Source: Gemmata palustris
Lineage (GTDB): Bacteria; Planctomycetota; Planctomycetia; Gemmatales; Gemmataceae
Direction: 5' to 3'
Length of the DNA stretch: 64,000 nt
Assembly (NCBI RefSeq): GCF_017939745.1
Contig: NZ_JAGKQQ010000001.1
Span: 3,658,001 to 3,722,000 of the forward strand
Below are positions 50,579-59,456 of this stretch, piece after piece. Position 1 is the stretch's first letter, and every line of letters starts with the position of its first letter. The position numbers and the translations under genes were made by a program. Under the pieces are notes generated by a model, which was given only the letters and a program-made list of their open reading frames with translations, searched no databases and was not told the DNA's origin.

Positions 50579-51658
50579 ATGAATCGCCGCGAATTCATCG
50601 CTACCGCTGCCGTCGCATCCACCGGACCGATCTTGCTCGGCACGACCAAGAAGGCCGAAGAGAAGAAGCCGGTCATCGGCGTCGAGGGCCACAAGTACGA
50701 GTGCGTTCACAACTGGGGCGAACTGCCCGGCGAGTTCGAGTGGCAGACGACGCACAACGTCGCGCTCGACGGCGCAGGCAACGTGTACATCACGCACCAG
50801 GGGCTGAAAAACAAAAAGGGCATGGACACGGTGTTCGTGTTCGACCCGAAGGGCAAGTACATCCGCTCGTTCGGCAAAGACTGGCACGAGGGCGGCCACG
50901 GTGTCGAGATCCGCAAGGAGGGGAGCGAGGAGTTCATCTACTTCTCGAACACCTGGACCGGAACCAAGAAACTCGTGAAGACCAACCTGAAGGGCGAAAC
51001 GGTGTGGGAGAAGGGGCGCCCGGAGTGCCCGGAATACGCCCCGCGCCCCGACGCGAAGGACGCGACCAAAACCGTCACCCCCGCGTACAACCCGACCAAC
51101 ATCTGCTGGCTGCCGGACGGCGGGTTCAACGTCGGCGACGGGTACGGCTCCAACTACATGCTCAACTACGACAAGGACGGGAAGCTCGTGAAGGTGTTCG
51201 GCGGCAGCGGAAACGGCAAGGGCAAACTCCAAACGCCGCACGGCCAGTGGGTCGATGATCGCGTGAAGGACAAGCCGGTGCTCGTGGTGTGCGACCGCGC
51301 CAACGCGCGCCTCAGCCGCTTCCAGTTGGACGGCACGCCGATCGACGCCACCGAATCCGGCAAAGTGGTCCTGTTCCCCGCGCACGCGAAGACGCGCGGC
51401 GACGTGCTCCTGGTCCCCGACCTGCACGCCCGCGTGAGCCTGTTCGACAAGGAGAACAAGCCGATCGTTCACCTGGGCGACGACGCGGAATGGCGGAAGA
51501 AGGTGCTCGATGGCTTCAAGGTGCGCTCACAGCCGAAGGAGTGGCTCCCGGGCAAGTTCGTCCACCCGCACGACGCCGCCTTCGACAAGGACGGCAACAT
51601 CTTCGTCGTCGAGTGGGTCAGCACCGGACGCATCACGCTGCTGAAGAAGGTGGGCTGA
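50579..51658 (+). CDS. Exported NHL/6-bladed beta-propeller protein
   Basis: The 359-residue product begins with a Tat-like signal (NRREFIATAAVASTGPILLG). The rest is beta-propeller repeat text: HNVALDGAGNVYITHQG, VFDPKGKYIRSFGKDWHEGGHG, DGGFNVGDGYGSNYML, YDKDGKLVKVFGG, PHGQWVDDRVKD and FDKDGNIFVVEWVSTGRI, each with the D-x-x-G-N/K-x-Y/V pattern of NHL repeats. Peptidyl-alpha-hydroxyglycine lyase shows the same fold, but a match to that enzyme is not established. A strong terminator follows. Confidence 0.82.
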   Translation: MNRREFIATAAVASTGPILLGTTKKAEEKKPVIGVEGHKYECVHNWGELPGEFEWQTTHNVALDGAGNVYITHQGLKNKKGMDTVFVFDPKGKYIRSFGKDWHEGGHGVEIRKEGSEEFIYFSNTWTGTKKLVKTNLKGETVWEKGRPECPEYAPRPDAKDATKTVTPAYNPTNICWLPDGGFNVGDGYGSNYMLNYDKDGKLVKVFGGSGNGKGKLQTPHGQWVDDRVKDKPVLVVCDRANARLSRFQLDGTPIDATESGKVVLFPAHAKTRGDVLLVPDLHARVSLFDKENKPIVHLGDDAEWRKKVLDGFKVRSQPKEWLPGKFVHPHDAAFDKDGNIFVVEWVSTGRITLLKKVG

Positions 51659-51674
51659 AGTCGGGTGCCCCCGT

Positions 51675-51692
51675 CCCGCCCTTGCGGGCGGG
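51675..51692. terminator. Hairpin between convergent NHL and small exported-protein genes
   Basis: CCCGCCC (51675-51681), loop TTGC, GGGCGGG (51686-51692), then GTTTGCTT: a 7-bp GC stem that can serve both flanking genes. Confidence 0.65.
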
Positions 51693-51699
51693 GTTTGCT

Positions 51700-52110
51700 T
51701 CACCGTCGGTTCAACACGAACCGGCCGGAGTCGCGGCGGCTGGTAAACGTCGCGTCGAAGTTCGTGTTCGTCGCGGTAGCTGTTGTGCGGAACGTGCCGA
51801 ACGGTCCCAGCGGTTTCTCGGCCGAGAGCACAACCACACCGTCCCCCGTTCCGACCACGTCCATCGTCGTCGTGTATCGGAACGGGATCACTTTCGCGAA
51901 CCGCCCGCGGTACTTCACGCGGTACGCATCATCACCGAGCGGGGTGAACGTCGCGTGCAGCGGCCCGGTGTGGCCGTTCTTGTCGCTGACCCAGTACCCG
52001 GACCACTTCCCGCTCAGCCCGGGAGCGGAGGGTGCGGCAGTGGGCTGTGCGAAACTTACCGTCGGCAGCGCACAAAGTGCGATCAGAGACAGCACTCGAT
52101 ACATCGGCAT
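51700..52110 (-). CDS. Small exported hypothetical protein
   Basis: The 136-residue product has a signal peptide (MYRVLSLIALCALPTVSFAQ) and a compact beta-rich domain: GLSGKWSGYWVSDKNGHTG, LHATFTPLGDDAYRVKYRGR, GTFRTTATATNTNFDATFTS. It resembles planctomycete exported proteins with a lipocalin-like or DUF-type beta barrel; no named family. Start ATG at 52110 or two codons later. It is convergent with the NHL gene across a shared hairpin and divergent from the sialidase gene (141 bp). Confidence 0.7.
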   Translation of the reverse strand: MPMYRVLSLIALCALPTVSFAQPTAAPSAPGLSGKWSGYWVSDKNGHTGPLHATFTPLGDDAYRVKYRGRFAKVIPFRYTTTMDVVGTGDGVVVLSAEKPLGPFGTFRTTATATNTNFDATFTSRRDSGRFVLNRR

Positions 52111-52251
52111 AACCTCTTGAGGACCGGGCAGGTATTCTACTTTTCCGGTCGCGATGTGCCGGTGTCCAGAGCACTTTGAACTCGTAATTGAGGTGCTTTA
52201 GAGCCGCCCTGCGAGTTGCTCTGGTTGTATCGAATTCGTGGAGATTGCGTC

Positions 52252-53448
52252 GTGATCCGTCTCGCTCTCGCTCTCGCGCTCGTGTTATTTGCATTTGCTT
52301 CGCCCGTGTTTGCCATCGAACCAGAGAAGATCGACCTCTTTGAAGCCGACCGGGGCGGGTACAAGCAGTACCGCATCCCCGGAATCGTGGTCACGAAATC
52401 GGGCACTGTGCTTGCGTACTGCGAAGCGCGCAAGAGCACACGCGGTGATTGGGGCGCGATCGACATTCTGCTCCGGCGCAGCACAGACGGCGGTAAGACC
52501 TGGGACGAGCCGAAGAAGATCGCAGACGTACCCGGGCCGAAGGAGAAGAACCCCGTCGCGCTCGCGCAGAAACTCGCGAACAAGGACGACGTGACGTACA
52601 ACAACCCTGTCATGATCGCGGATAAATCGGGCGCGGTTCACCTGCTCTTCTGCCTCGAATACATGCGGTGCTTTTACGCCCGATCCAACGACGACGGCAA
52701 GACGTGGACCGCACCCGTCGAGATCACCGCGAGCGCGTTTGATCCCATCAAGAAGGGATACGACTGGAAGGTACTCGCCACCGGCCCCGGCCACGGCATT
52801 CAACTCAAAAGCGGTCGGCTGCTCTGCCCCGTGTGGCTCTCGCTCGGCACCGGCGGCCACGCCCACCGACCGAGCATCGTAACCACGATCTACAGCGACG
52901 ATCTGGGCAAAACCTGGAAGCCCGGCGAGATCGCGATCCCACACGCGGCCGAGTCAGTGAACCCCAACGAGTCGTGCGTTGCGGAACTGTCCGATGGCAC
53001 CGTGATGCTGAACGCGCGGAGCGAATCGAAGAACAACCGCCGGCTCGTGACACTGAGCGCTGATGGCGCGACCAAGTGGAGCAAGCCTGCGTTCGACGAC
53101 GCACTCACGGAACCGGTCTGCGTGGGCAGTTTGCTCGCGGTCCCGGGCAAGAAGCCGCTGTTACTCTTCAGCAATCCCGACAACTTGGAAAAGGCCGGCG
53201 CAAAAGCTCCGCCCACACCCGGTAGCGGTCGCGATCGCAAGAACGTGACCGTGCGATTGAGTGAAGATGACGGCAAGACGTGGACCGCGAAGCGCAGCGT
53301 CGAAACCGGCTTCAGCGCCTATTCGGACCTCGCGCTCGCGAAGGACGGAACCGTGCTGCTCTTCTACGAGCGTGCCGGCGAAAAGGGCACGAACTACGGC
53401 CGACTCACGCTGGCGCGATTCGGAGCGGAGTGGATCAAGGAGAAGTAG
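52252..53448 (+). CDS. Exo-alpha-sialidase (BNR/Asp-box) exported protein
   Basis: The 398-residue product has a signal peptide (LALALALVLFAFASPVFA) and a six-bladed sialidase propeller. The RIP motif is in YKQYRIPGIVV; four Asp boxes S-x-D-x-G-x-T-W are visible: RSTDGGKTWDEP, RSNDDGKTWTAP, YSDDLGKTWKPG and SEDDGKTWTAK. Catalytic-type Tyr/Glu partners appear in ESVNPNESCVAEL and SAYSDLALAKDG. Sialidases release sialic acids from glycans; in planctomycetes such glycosidases act on polysaccharides from algae or matrix. GTG start at 52252 has GGAG about 11 bp upstream. Downstream lies the family-D repeat. Confidence 0.85.
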   Translation: MIRLALALALVLFAFASPVFAIEPEKIDLFEADRGGYKQYRIPGIVVTKSGTVLAYCEARKSTRGDWGAIDILLRRSTDGGKTWDEPKKIADVPGPKEKNPVALAQKLANKDDVTYNNPVMIADKSGAVHLLFCLEYMRCFYARSNDDGKTWTAPVEITASAFDPIKKGYDWKVLATGPGHGIQLKSGRLLCPVWLSLGTGGHAHRPSIVTTIYSDDLGKTWKPGEIAIPHAAESVNPNESCVAELSDGTVMLNARSESKNNRRLVTLSADGATKWSKPAFDDALTEPVCVGSLLAVPGKKPLLLFSNPDNLEKAGAKAPPTPGSGRDRKNVTVRLSEDDGKTWTAKRSVETGFSAYSDLALAKDGTVLLFYERAGEKGTNYGRLTLARFGAEWIKEK

Positions 53449-53458
53449 GAACCTTCGT

Positions 53459-53610
53459 GAATTCAAAAGGCAGGTTGGCCACAAAAAAGCACAAAGAGCA
53501 CAAAAGAAAACAGAAGAGTAGAAGCGAAACCTGAATGATCTCAGTTCTGCGCTTTTGGTTTCCTTTTGTGCCCTTTGTGCTTTTTTGTGGCCAATCTGCC
53601 TTTTGAATTC
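53459..53610. repeat. Family-D inverted repeat, second copy
   Basis: Arm 1 begins GAATTCAAAAGGCAG and includes GGCCACAAAAAAGCACAAAG at 53477-53496; arm 2 at about 53557-53610 is its near-exact inverse (three mismatches in about 52 bp). It lies between the convergent sialidase and protease genes. Confidence 0.9.
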
Positions 53611-53614
53611 AGCT

Positions 53615-54652
53615 TCATTCTTGCTTGCCGATCCACTTGAGGACTGTGGAACCGGGAACGACCATCTTCACCACCATCTGGAGCGTGGAGCCTTTTGGGT
53701 GCGGTTCGGGTTTGGCCGGGTCTTTCGGCTTATCGTCCTTCTTGTCACCCTTCTTATCGTCCGCGCGCGAGGCGCCCTTCTTGGGCACCTTGAGTGCGCG
53801 AATCCGGCGCGCCGGGTTCTTGCCGTCGTCGCCCGCGTCGAGGCTGAGTGTGAGTGCCGCCATGCCGACCACCGCGCCGTACTTGCTCAGCACCGGCGCG
53901 CCGCTCGATCCGCTCGCGTACTCGGCGGAAATACCCATCCACTTCTCGGTTTTGCCGTCTTCGTTGGTGTTCGTGCTGTACCGCGTGACGGTCCCCTGCG
54001 TGTACAAGTAGAACAGATCGCCGGGGTGACTGATGACCCCGACCCACGATCCGACCTCTGCGTGCCCCGACGCGACCGGCAGCGGGGTGAGCCCCTTCGC
54101 CGCGATGCGGAACACCGCGATGTCGGCCGTCTTGTCGCCGCCGATGAAGTCGGTGACGGGGTACACGTTCCCGTCGCGGTCCGCAGCGCCGAACACTTCG
54201 TCCGGCTTCAGATCCTCGAACACGTGCCAGTTGGTGACCAGCACGCCATCGGCCGCGGCGACCCACGCGGTCGCGTAAGTGCCGCTCTCCCAGTTCCCGT
54301 CCTTGTCCGGGTAGACGCTCCCGACAATGAACACGCTGCGAACGGCGGCCTTGTACACGTCTTCCGGCGCCAGCACCTTGTCGCCGGGTTTGGTGGTCGC
54401 GACCTTCGCGGGGCCGGACTTCATTCGGGCGACGAGTTTGTCGTGCGCCAGTAGTTTGCCGGCCTTCGCGAGTTCTTCGAGCTTGTCGTAGAACTGCTTG
54501 TACATTTCATCGTCGTCGATGTACTTCGGCTCGCGCGGCGCTTCCGTTCGCAACTGCTGCGCCGGCGCGGGGGCGGCAAACGCAAACGTAACGAACACCA
54601 CCGGCAGGAAGGCCCGGCGCACGGTGGTTCCTGTCATGAGACGTGGTCGCAT
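53615..54652 (-). CDS. Exported trypsin-like serine protease
   Basis: The 345-residue product has a signal peptide (RRAFLPVVFVTFAFAAPAPA) and a helical stretch, then a trypsin-like domain with the triad His in VLVTNWHVF, Asp in KTADIAVFRI and Ser in GSSGAPVL, in S1C-type order. A Lys/Asp/Pro-rich segment (KKGASRADDKKGDKKDDKPK) precedes the C-terminal helix VPGSTVLKWIGKQE. No PDZ domain is visible. ATG at 54652 was preferred because GAGGAG lies 7 bp upstream, inside the last codons of the preceding gene; an ATG at 54637 is the alternative. Confidence 0.82.
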   Translation of the reverse strand: MRPRLMTGTTVRRAFLPVVFVTFAFAAPAPAQQLRTEAPREPKYIDDDEMYKQFYDKLEELAKAGKLLAHDKLVARMKSGPAKVATTKPGDKVLAPEDVYKAAVRSVFIVGSVYPDKDGNWESGTYATAWVAAADGVLVTNWHVFEDLKPDEVFGAADRDGNVYPVTDFIGGDKTADIAVFRIAAKGLTPLPVASGHAEVGSWVGVISHPGDLFYLYTQGTVTRYSTNTNEDGKTEKWMGISAEYASGSSGAPVLSKYGAVVGMAALTLSLDAGDDGKNPARRIRALKVPKKGASRADDKKGDKKDDKPKDPAKPEPHPKGSTLQMVVKMVVPGSTVLKWIGKQE

Positions 54653-54656
54653 TCCG

Positions 54657-55811
54657 TCACTCCTCGCGCTTGGCAACCGTCCGAGCGTACCCTTCTTCGA
54701 GGCGGCGGGTCAACTCCGGGAACTTGTCGAACAGGCGCTTCGGCACGCGCTTCTCAGTGCGCGTCAGTGCATACGCGGTCAGGAGAGGAAGTGCGATCGT
54801 CGAATCGACGTAACACGTGACCGAGTCCGGCAGTTTGTCGGGATCGACCTTGCCCCAAGTCATCGCTTCGCTCGGCGTCGCGCCGCTCAAGCCGCCGGTG
54901 TCGGGGCGCGCGTCGGTGAACTGTAGGAAGTAGTCGTGCCCGGCTTCGAGCAGCCCGAGCACTTCCTGAATTTGCGGCTCCGTTTGGAGCATGAAGTTCT
55001 TCGGGCTTCCCCCTCCGAGGATGAGCACCGAACTCGTACCGCCCGACGCCTTCGCGTCCCACACCACCGCGGCCGACTGGTTCACGTCTCGTAACGGGTC
55101 GATTCGGAGCTTCCCGCCTTCGAGCATGAGCGCGGCGAGGTTCATGCCGATCGAGCTGTCGCCGGGCGAGCTGGTGAAAATCGGCACCCCGTGGCGGTAC
55201 GCGGCGGCGAGCAGGTTCTTCCCGCGGTGCCCGGTCTGGTCTTCACGCTCCGCAAGGTACTTGCCCACGAGGTTGTGGAACTCGGCCGTCCCCATTGTCT
55301 GCTGAAATGCTTCGCCGCGACAGAGCGTGCGGAAGAATTTGTCGGTTCCGAGCAGGTTCTCGTAGTCGAAAATGATGTCGTAAATGCGGATGACCTGGTT
55401 CTCTCGCAGTTCCAGGTCCGGCAAACTCGGCCCGGCCTGGTACAGGTCCATCCCGAGCGCGTAGTGCGTGTCGTGGTACAGGTTCGCGCCGGTCGAAACG
55501 ATCCAGTCGACGAAGCCGGCTTCCACGAGTGGCACCAAGCACGACATCCCCAACCCGGCGGGTGTAAGTGCCCCGGAGAGTGCGAGGCCGATGGTGCCGT
55601 TGTTCGCGAGCATCTTTCGCACGAACAACTGGCAGCCCTCGCGCAGCCGGCCGCTGTTGTAAGACAGGAACGCGCCGTCGATCAGGTCGGCCGCACTCGC
55701 GCCGCCCGCGACCGCCGGCGGGTCGATCCGCTCGCGGCTGATCCGGTGCAAGAAGTCCTTGTTCGCGTCGGTACCGGCATGGCGATCGTAGTGCGGCTTG
55801 TGTGGGTGCAT
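54657..55811 (-). CDS. Deoxyhypusine synthase family protein
   Basis: Deoxyhypusine synthase homologues in bacteria, which lack eIF-5A, mostly make homospermidine or related polyamines from spermidine or putrescine with NAD. The 384-residue product contains the family text [52 protein letters not shown] and the catalytic lysine K271 in [14 protein letters not shown], then [26 protein letters not shown] (in parts) that holds the NAD/substrate site. Length and motif order are normal. Its stop is 4 bp before the protease start, and the protease ribosome-binding site is inside it, so the two are linked in translation. Confidence 0.88.
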   Translation of the reverse strand: MHPHKPHYDRHAGTDANKDFLHRISRERIDPPAVAGGASAADLIDGAFLSYNSGRLREGCQLFVRKMLANNGTIGLALSGALTPAGLGMSCLVPLVEAGFVDWIVSTGANLYHDTHYALGMDLYQAGPSLPDLELRENQVIRIYDIIFDYENLLGTDKFFRTLCRGEAFQQTMGTAEFHNLVGKYLAEREDQTGHRGKNLLAAAYRHGVPIFTSSPGDSSIGMNLAALMLEGGKLRIDPLRDVNQSAAVVWDAKASGGTSSVLILGGGSPKNFMLQTEPQIQEVLGLLEAGHDYFLQFTDARPDTGGLSGATPSEAMTWGKVDPDKLPDSVTCYVDSTIALPLLTAYALTRTEKRVPKRLFDKFPELTRRLEEGYARTVAKREE

Positions 55812-55875
55812 ATCAGAAACCAGAAGTCAGAGGACAGAATTTCGGGAACCGGCACCGCGAGACCGGCACGCGGAC

Positions 55876-56577
55876 TCACGGGCGCTCCTCGGAACCGGTC
55901 AGCAACAGCCGCAACGCGGTTTCGTAGTCTCCCGGCGAATTCAGATTACGGAGAGAGACGAGTTCGGGGTCCACATCAATTAACTCTTCGGGCTCGATCA
56001 CGCGCGTCGGCACGCGGTCAAAGAGGTCCACAGCGCGAAGGCGCCCCTCAGCGAGCATCGCGCGTACCACGGGCAAGACGTCCACGCGATACACCGCAGC
56101 GAGCGGGTGAAGGAACCCGCCGACACGCGGAACCGCCGCACCTACCCCTCCCCCAAGGGGAGAGGGGCTTAAAACAGCCGATGGTTCTGTTCCCCCTTCC
56201 TTCTTAGGGAAGGGGGTTAGGGGGTTAGGTTCCCCCAAAAACGCAATCACCCGGCGCACGAACTCGGGCTTCAGAAACGGCACGTCGCACGCGGACAAGT
56301 ACACCGCGTCGCACGTCCCCGCGAGCGCGACGAGCCCTGCGGCGAGACCCGCTGGCGGCCCGTTTTCATCGATCTCATCTCGCACGAGAACTATTTCTGC
56401 TGGGAGCGGCGGTACGTCCTGATCCCGGGCCGCGACCACGACGACCGGGTCGACGACTTCGCGCAGAACGCGAACCGCACGCTGGAGCATGAATTCCCCG
56501 GCAAACGGGAGCCACGCTTTGGGCCGCCCCATACGCGACGACTTCCCGCCACACAGCACGATACCGCCGATCTTCAT
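55876..56577 (-). CDS. mobA: Molybdenum cofactor guanylyltransferase with in-frame palindromic insert
   Basis: MobA attaches GMP to molybdopterin. The 233-residue product has the nucleotide-binding motif LCGGKSSRMGRPKAWLPF (8-25), GPPAGLAAGL, metal-site ACDVPFL (97-102), HPLAAVYR and the C-terminal LRNLNSPGDYE. Residues about 118-146 (PNPLTPFPKKEGG...LSPSPLGGG) break the fold between VIAFLGE and AAVPRVGGF. The DNA there is a C-rich/G-rich palindromic repeat of the family seen at 13334-13464, inserted in frame. The gene is uninterrupted, so the protein may still work with a surface loop. No other moa/mob gene is nearby. Confidence 0.87.
   Translation of the reverse strand: MKIGGIVLCGGKSSRMGRPKAWLPFAGEFMLQRAVRVLREVVDPVVVVAARDQDVPPLPAEIVLVRDEIDENGPPAGLAAGLVALAGTCDAVYLSACDVPFLKPEFVRRVIAFLGEPNPLTPFPKKEGGTEPSAVLSPSPLGGGVGAAVPRVGGFLHPLAAVYRVDVLPVVRAMLAEGRLRAVDLFDRVPTRVIEPEELIDVDPELVSLRNLNSPGDYETALRLLLTGSEERP
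56140..56231. repeat. Family-C palindromic repeat inside the mobA coding sequence
   Basis: CCTACCCCTCCCCCAAGGGG at 56141-56160 and AGGGGGTTAGGGGGTTAGG (about 56211-56229), with TTCCTTCTTAGGGAAGG between them, form the same style of C-rich/G-rich imperfect palindrome as the intergenic copy at 13334-13464. It adds about 29 codons in frame. Confidence 0.8.
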
Positions 56578-56708
56578 GCCACAACCCGAATTTCCGTTCG
56601 CCGGCCTGAACTCTCACATGTAGCCGATAATCTCTATTGGCCGACAGAAGGTCAATTCACGTCCTATAGGAAGGTATCAGATACCCGCTCCCGCTTCCCG
56701 AGCCTTCC

Positions 56709-57647
56709 ATGTTCTTTAAAGCTTTTACGCGGCTCCTCCGCCGCGAGACGCCGAACTTGCTGGCTCTGCCCGCGCTCGTCCGGGATCTCGGAAAGGTCGA
56801 GTCCTTCCCGACGCTCTCCGATACGACCGTGCGCGCGCTGGCTCTCGCGAGCGACCCGAACGCAACCCTCGCGAACCTGGCCGAACTGGTCCGCCGGGAC
56901 GGGGTTCTTGCCGTGTCCGTGCTCAAGGTCGCGAACTCGGCCGCGTTCCGCGGGAAGCGCGCCACCGAGAACGTCCAGCAAGCAACCGTGCGCCTGGGCA
57001 TGCGCCGGTGCCAGCAGGTGATCGCGGCCGTCGGGGTGGGCGGGGTCTTCAAGTACAGTACGCCCCAAGCCGGCATCATGTGCGAAGGGCTGCTGCGGCA
57101 CGCGCTCTTCACGGCTACACTGGCGTCCCGGTTGAATACCGCGGGGAACCTCGGGTTCCGCGGGGAAGAGTTCACCGCCGGGTTGCTCCACGACATCGGC
57201 CGGGTGATCGTGTGCGTTCGGGCGCCCGAAGCGTTCGCGTGTGCCGATCCCATGACGTTCCAGGAGGACGGCGGCGTGCTCGGGCGCGAGCGCGACGTGC
57301 TGCAACTCGACCACTGCGAGATCGGGGTCCGGTTCGCCAAGGCGAACAAGCTCTCGCCGGCGATCACGAACGCGATCCTGAACCACCACTTCCCCCAAGC
57401 GGAGAAGGACCACCCGCTCCTCGTCGCGCTGACGGCGGCGGCCGACGGGCTCGCCAACCACGTTCAGCGCGAGCGGAAGTTGACCAACTACCAGATGGAA
57501 AAATGCCCCGGCTTCTTGCGGCTCCACGAGCGCGCGGGCCTCGAGACGATCAAGTCGATCCGCAAATCCCTCTCCAAAACGGTTATTGAAGCTCTGCGGG
57601 AAACCCGCGCGATGCTCCAGATCACCGCCACCGCTGCCAAGAAGTAG
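56709..57647 (+). CDS. HDOD domain protein
   Basis: HDOD proteins are HD-fold proteins without clear catalysis, often in signalling. The 312-residue product has the HDOD set: LNLLALPALVRDLGKVE-type lead (NLLALPALVRDL), SDPNATLANLAELVRRDGVLAVSVLKVANSA in parts, RKRATENVQQATVRLGMRRCQQVI in parts, and the HD-like AGLLHDIGRVIV with HHF near 225. The HD pair LLHDIGR is intact. A C-terminal 60-residue helical tail is extra. Start ATG at 56709; no strong ribosome-binding site. It is divergent from mobA (131 bp). Confidence 0.85.
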   Translation: MFFKAFTRLLRRETPNLLALPALVRDLGKVESFPTLSDTTVRALALASDPNATLANLAELVRRDGVLAVSVLKVANSAAFRGKRATENVQQATVRLGMRRCQQVIAAVGVGGVFKYSTPQAGIMCEGLLRHALFTATLASRLNTAGNLGFRGEEFTAGLLHDIGRVIVCVRAPEAFACADPMTFQEDGGVLGRERDVLQLDHCEIGVRFAKANKLSPAITNAILNHHFPQAEKDHPLLVALTAAADGLANHVQRERKLTNYQMEKCPGFLRLHERAGLETIKSIRKSLSKTVIEALRETRAMLQITATAAKK

Positions 57648-57782
57648 CTCGTTCCGGCTTCAAAGTCCGTAAATACCCGAGTACAACTCCCCTACGCCGT
57701 CCACAATCGTGGCGCCACTCAACCATTGAATTGGTGGCCCCGCGCCCAATCGAGTGACGGGCCGTCCGCCAAGAGGTCGCCC

Positions 57783-58970
57783 GTGGCCCGAAAGTTCCGC
57801 GTCGGGGTCGTCGGTTTCGGGATCGCGGGCGCGACCACCGCGTACCTGCTCGCGCGCGACGGCCACGCGGTCACCCTGCTCGAACGCGCGCCCGTGGCCG
57901 ATCCCATCGGCGCGGGCGTGCTGCTCCAGCGCTCCGGTCAGGCCGTTCTCGACCACCTCGGCGTTCTCGATCAGGTACTTGCACACAGCGCCCCCATCGA
58001 AGAACTCCACGCGCGGCACGCGCCCGGGGGCCGCACGCTCGTCCGCACGCGCTACGGCGACTACGCGCCCGGCTTCCGCGCCTATGGTGTGCATCGCGGG
58101 GTGCTGTTCCGCGCCGTGCGGGATCTCGTTCACACGCAACCGGTCGATGTGCGCCTCAACCACGAAGTCGTGGCGCGCGAGTGGACGCCCTTCGGCGAAG
58201 TCCGGCTTATCGACTCGCGCGGCCGGAGCCACGGCCCGTTCGACTGCGTCGTGTGCGGCGACGGTTCGCGCTCCCACCTGCGCCAAGTGTTCGGCTTCCG
58301 GGCTTCGGTTCTGAAATACGACCACGGCACGCTCTGGGTTACTGCACCCGGCACGGGCGAGCCCGGGAAGTTGCTCCAGGTCGTTCGCGGAACAAGCCAG
58401 TTGCTCGGTCTGCTCCCGCTCGGTGACGGACTCGTGAGTCTGTACTGGGGGCTACCGAACAACACGGTCGCGGCGGTGAAAGCCCGCGGGCTGGACGCTT
58501 TGAAGGACGAAATGCGTGCGTTCTGCCCCGAAGCAGAACCGGCCCTCGACTTCCTCCACGATTTCGACCAGCTCATCCACACGACCTACCGGCACGTTCA
58601 CCTCCGGCGCACGCACGACGGGCGCGTGATCTTCATCGGCGACGCGGCCCACGCGATGAGCCCGCACTTGGGTCAGGGAATCAACCTCGCGCTGGTGGAT
58701 GCGTGGCGCCTGGCCGCGTGCTTGCGGACCGCGGACTCGCCGGCCGCTGCGTTCACGGCTTTCGTCAAAGCGCAGCGTGACTACTTGCGGTACTACTCCA
58801 CCATCACGTGGCTCCTATCGCCGTTCTTCCAGTCCGGCTGGCGCGTACTGGCTTGTGGACGCGACATCGCGCTCCCGCTGATGCCGTGGATACCACCAGT
58901 GAAGAGGCAGATGCTCTTGACCGTTTGCGGACTGAAGGGCGGCGTCCTGAAGGGCCGGTTAACGGTGTAG
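57783..58970 (+). CDS. FAD-dependent monooxygenase
   Basis: The 395-residue product belongs to the group A flavin monooxygenases (PHBH-fold), which hydroxylate aromatics or quinone-type substrates. The dinucleotide motif is VGVVGFGIAGATTAYLLARDGH (in parts), followed by VTLLER. DCVVCGDGSRSHLRQ holds the DG motif, and GDAAHAMSPHLGQGINLAL holds the GD FAD/ribose motif. GTG start at 57783 has AGAGGT upstream and places GxGxxG near residue 10. It follows the HDOD gene by 135 bp. The substrate is unknown. Confidence 0.87.
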   Translation: MARKFRVGVVGFGIAGATTAYLLARDGHAVTLLERAPVADPIGAGVLLQRSGQAVLDHLGVLDQVLAHSAPIEELHARHAPGGRTLVRTRYGDYAPGFRAYGVHRGVLFRAVRDLVHTQPVDVRLNHEVVAREWTPFGEVRLIDSRGRSHGPFDCVVCGDGSRSHLRQVFGFRASVLKYDHGTLWVTAPGTGEPGKLLQVVRGTSQLLGLLPLGDGLVSLYWGLPNNTVAAVKARGLDALKDEMRAFCPEAEPALDFLHDFDQLIHTTYRHVHLRRTHDGRVIFIGDAAHAMSPHLGQGINLALVDAWRLAACLRTADSPAAAFTAFVKAQRDYLRYYSTITWLLSPFFQSGWRVLACGRDIALPLMPWIPPVKRQMLLTVCGLKGGVLKGRLTV

Positions 58971-59407
58971 AAATGACTCACCCCAGCGCCCCACGCGGGC
59001 ACGACTAACATTTGCTAACATTTTGGCCGGCGCGTGCCACCTACCGCGCGAGTGCGGCACGAATCTCCTTCACCGGCAATACCTTAGAGCGATCCTGCCG
59101 CTTTCTGGCCCCGTGTCGGAGGCTAACATTTGCTGACACCGGAGCCAGTTTTTACCGGTTTTGGAATAGTTCCCACCACGAATGTTGGTGCCCTCCGACC
59201 CTTACTCAAGCAAGCTCCCATTCACCCTTCGCGGCTCGCCAGGGCCACGGATAGATTATAGTGTACACATTAACAAAATCAACTCAATTTGGCCCTGCAC
59301 TCCTACGTCGCTGAGTTTTCGTGAGGTACCTACTCGCTCGTTAACGCCCGCCATTCGTCACAATCTCAAGTGAACGGCGAGTGTGAACGAGCGGCCTTGT
59401 GCGAGAA
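58971..59407. other. Intergenic region with recurring GTTAGC-type motif, AT-richer, no gene seen
   Basis: CTAACATTTGCTAACATTTT at 59005-59024 and GCTAACATTTGCTGACA at 59122-59138 repeat the motif also seen at 13592-13611. From about 59240 to 59300 the sequence is AT-rich (TAGATTATAGTGTACAC). No coding frame is convincing. Confidence 0.5.
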
Positions 59408-59456
59408 CGTTGACCTGCAGCGCCGCCCAAGTCGGCGCGTCACTGCAGGTCAACGT
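59408..59456. repeat. Inverted repeat overlapping the 3' end of the lipoprotein gene
   Basis: ACGTTGACCTGCAG (59408-59421) and CTGCAGGTCAACGT (59443-59456) are a perfect 14-bp pair with a 21-base loop. The second arm is the coding end of the lipoprotein gene (codons for DVDLQ), so the stem forms across its stop codon. It may be a terminator without a T-run. Confidence 0.8.

Noticed and set aside
54637..54652. Alternative protease start at 54637
   Set aside because: The 54652 ATG has a GAGGAG site at good spacing; the other has none.
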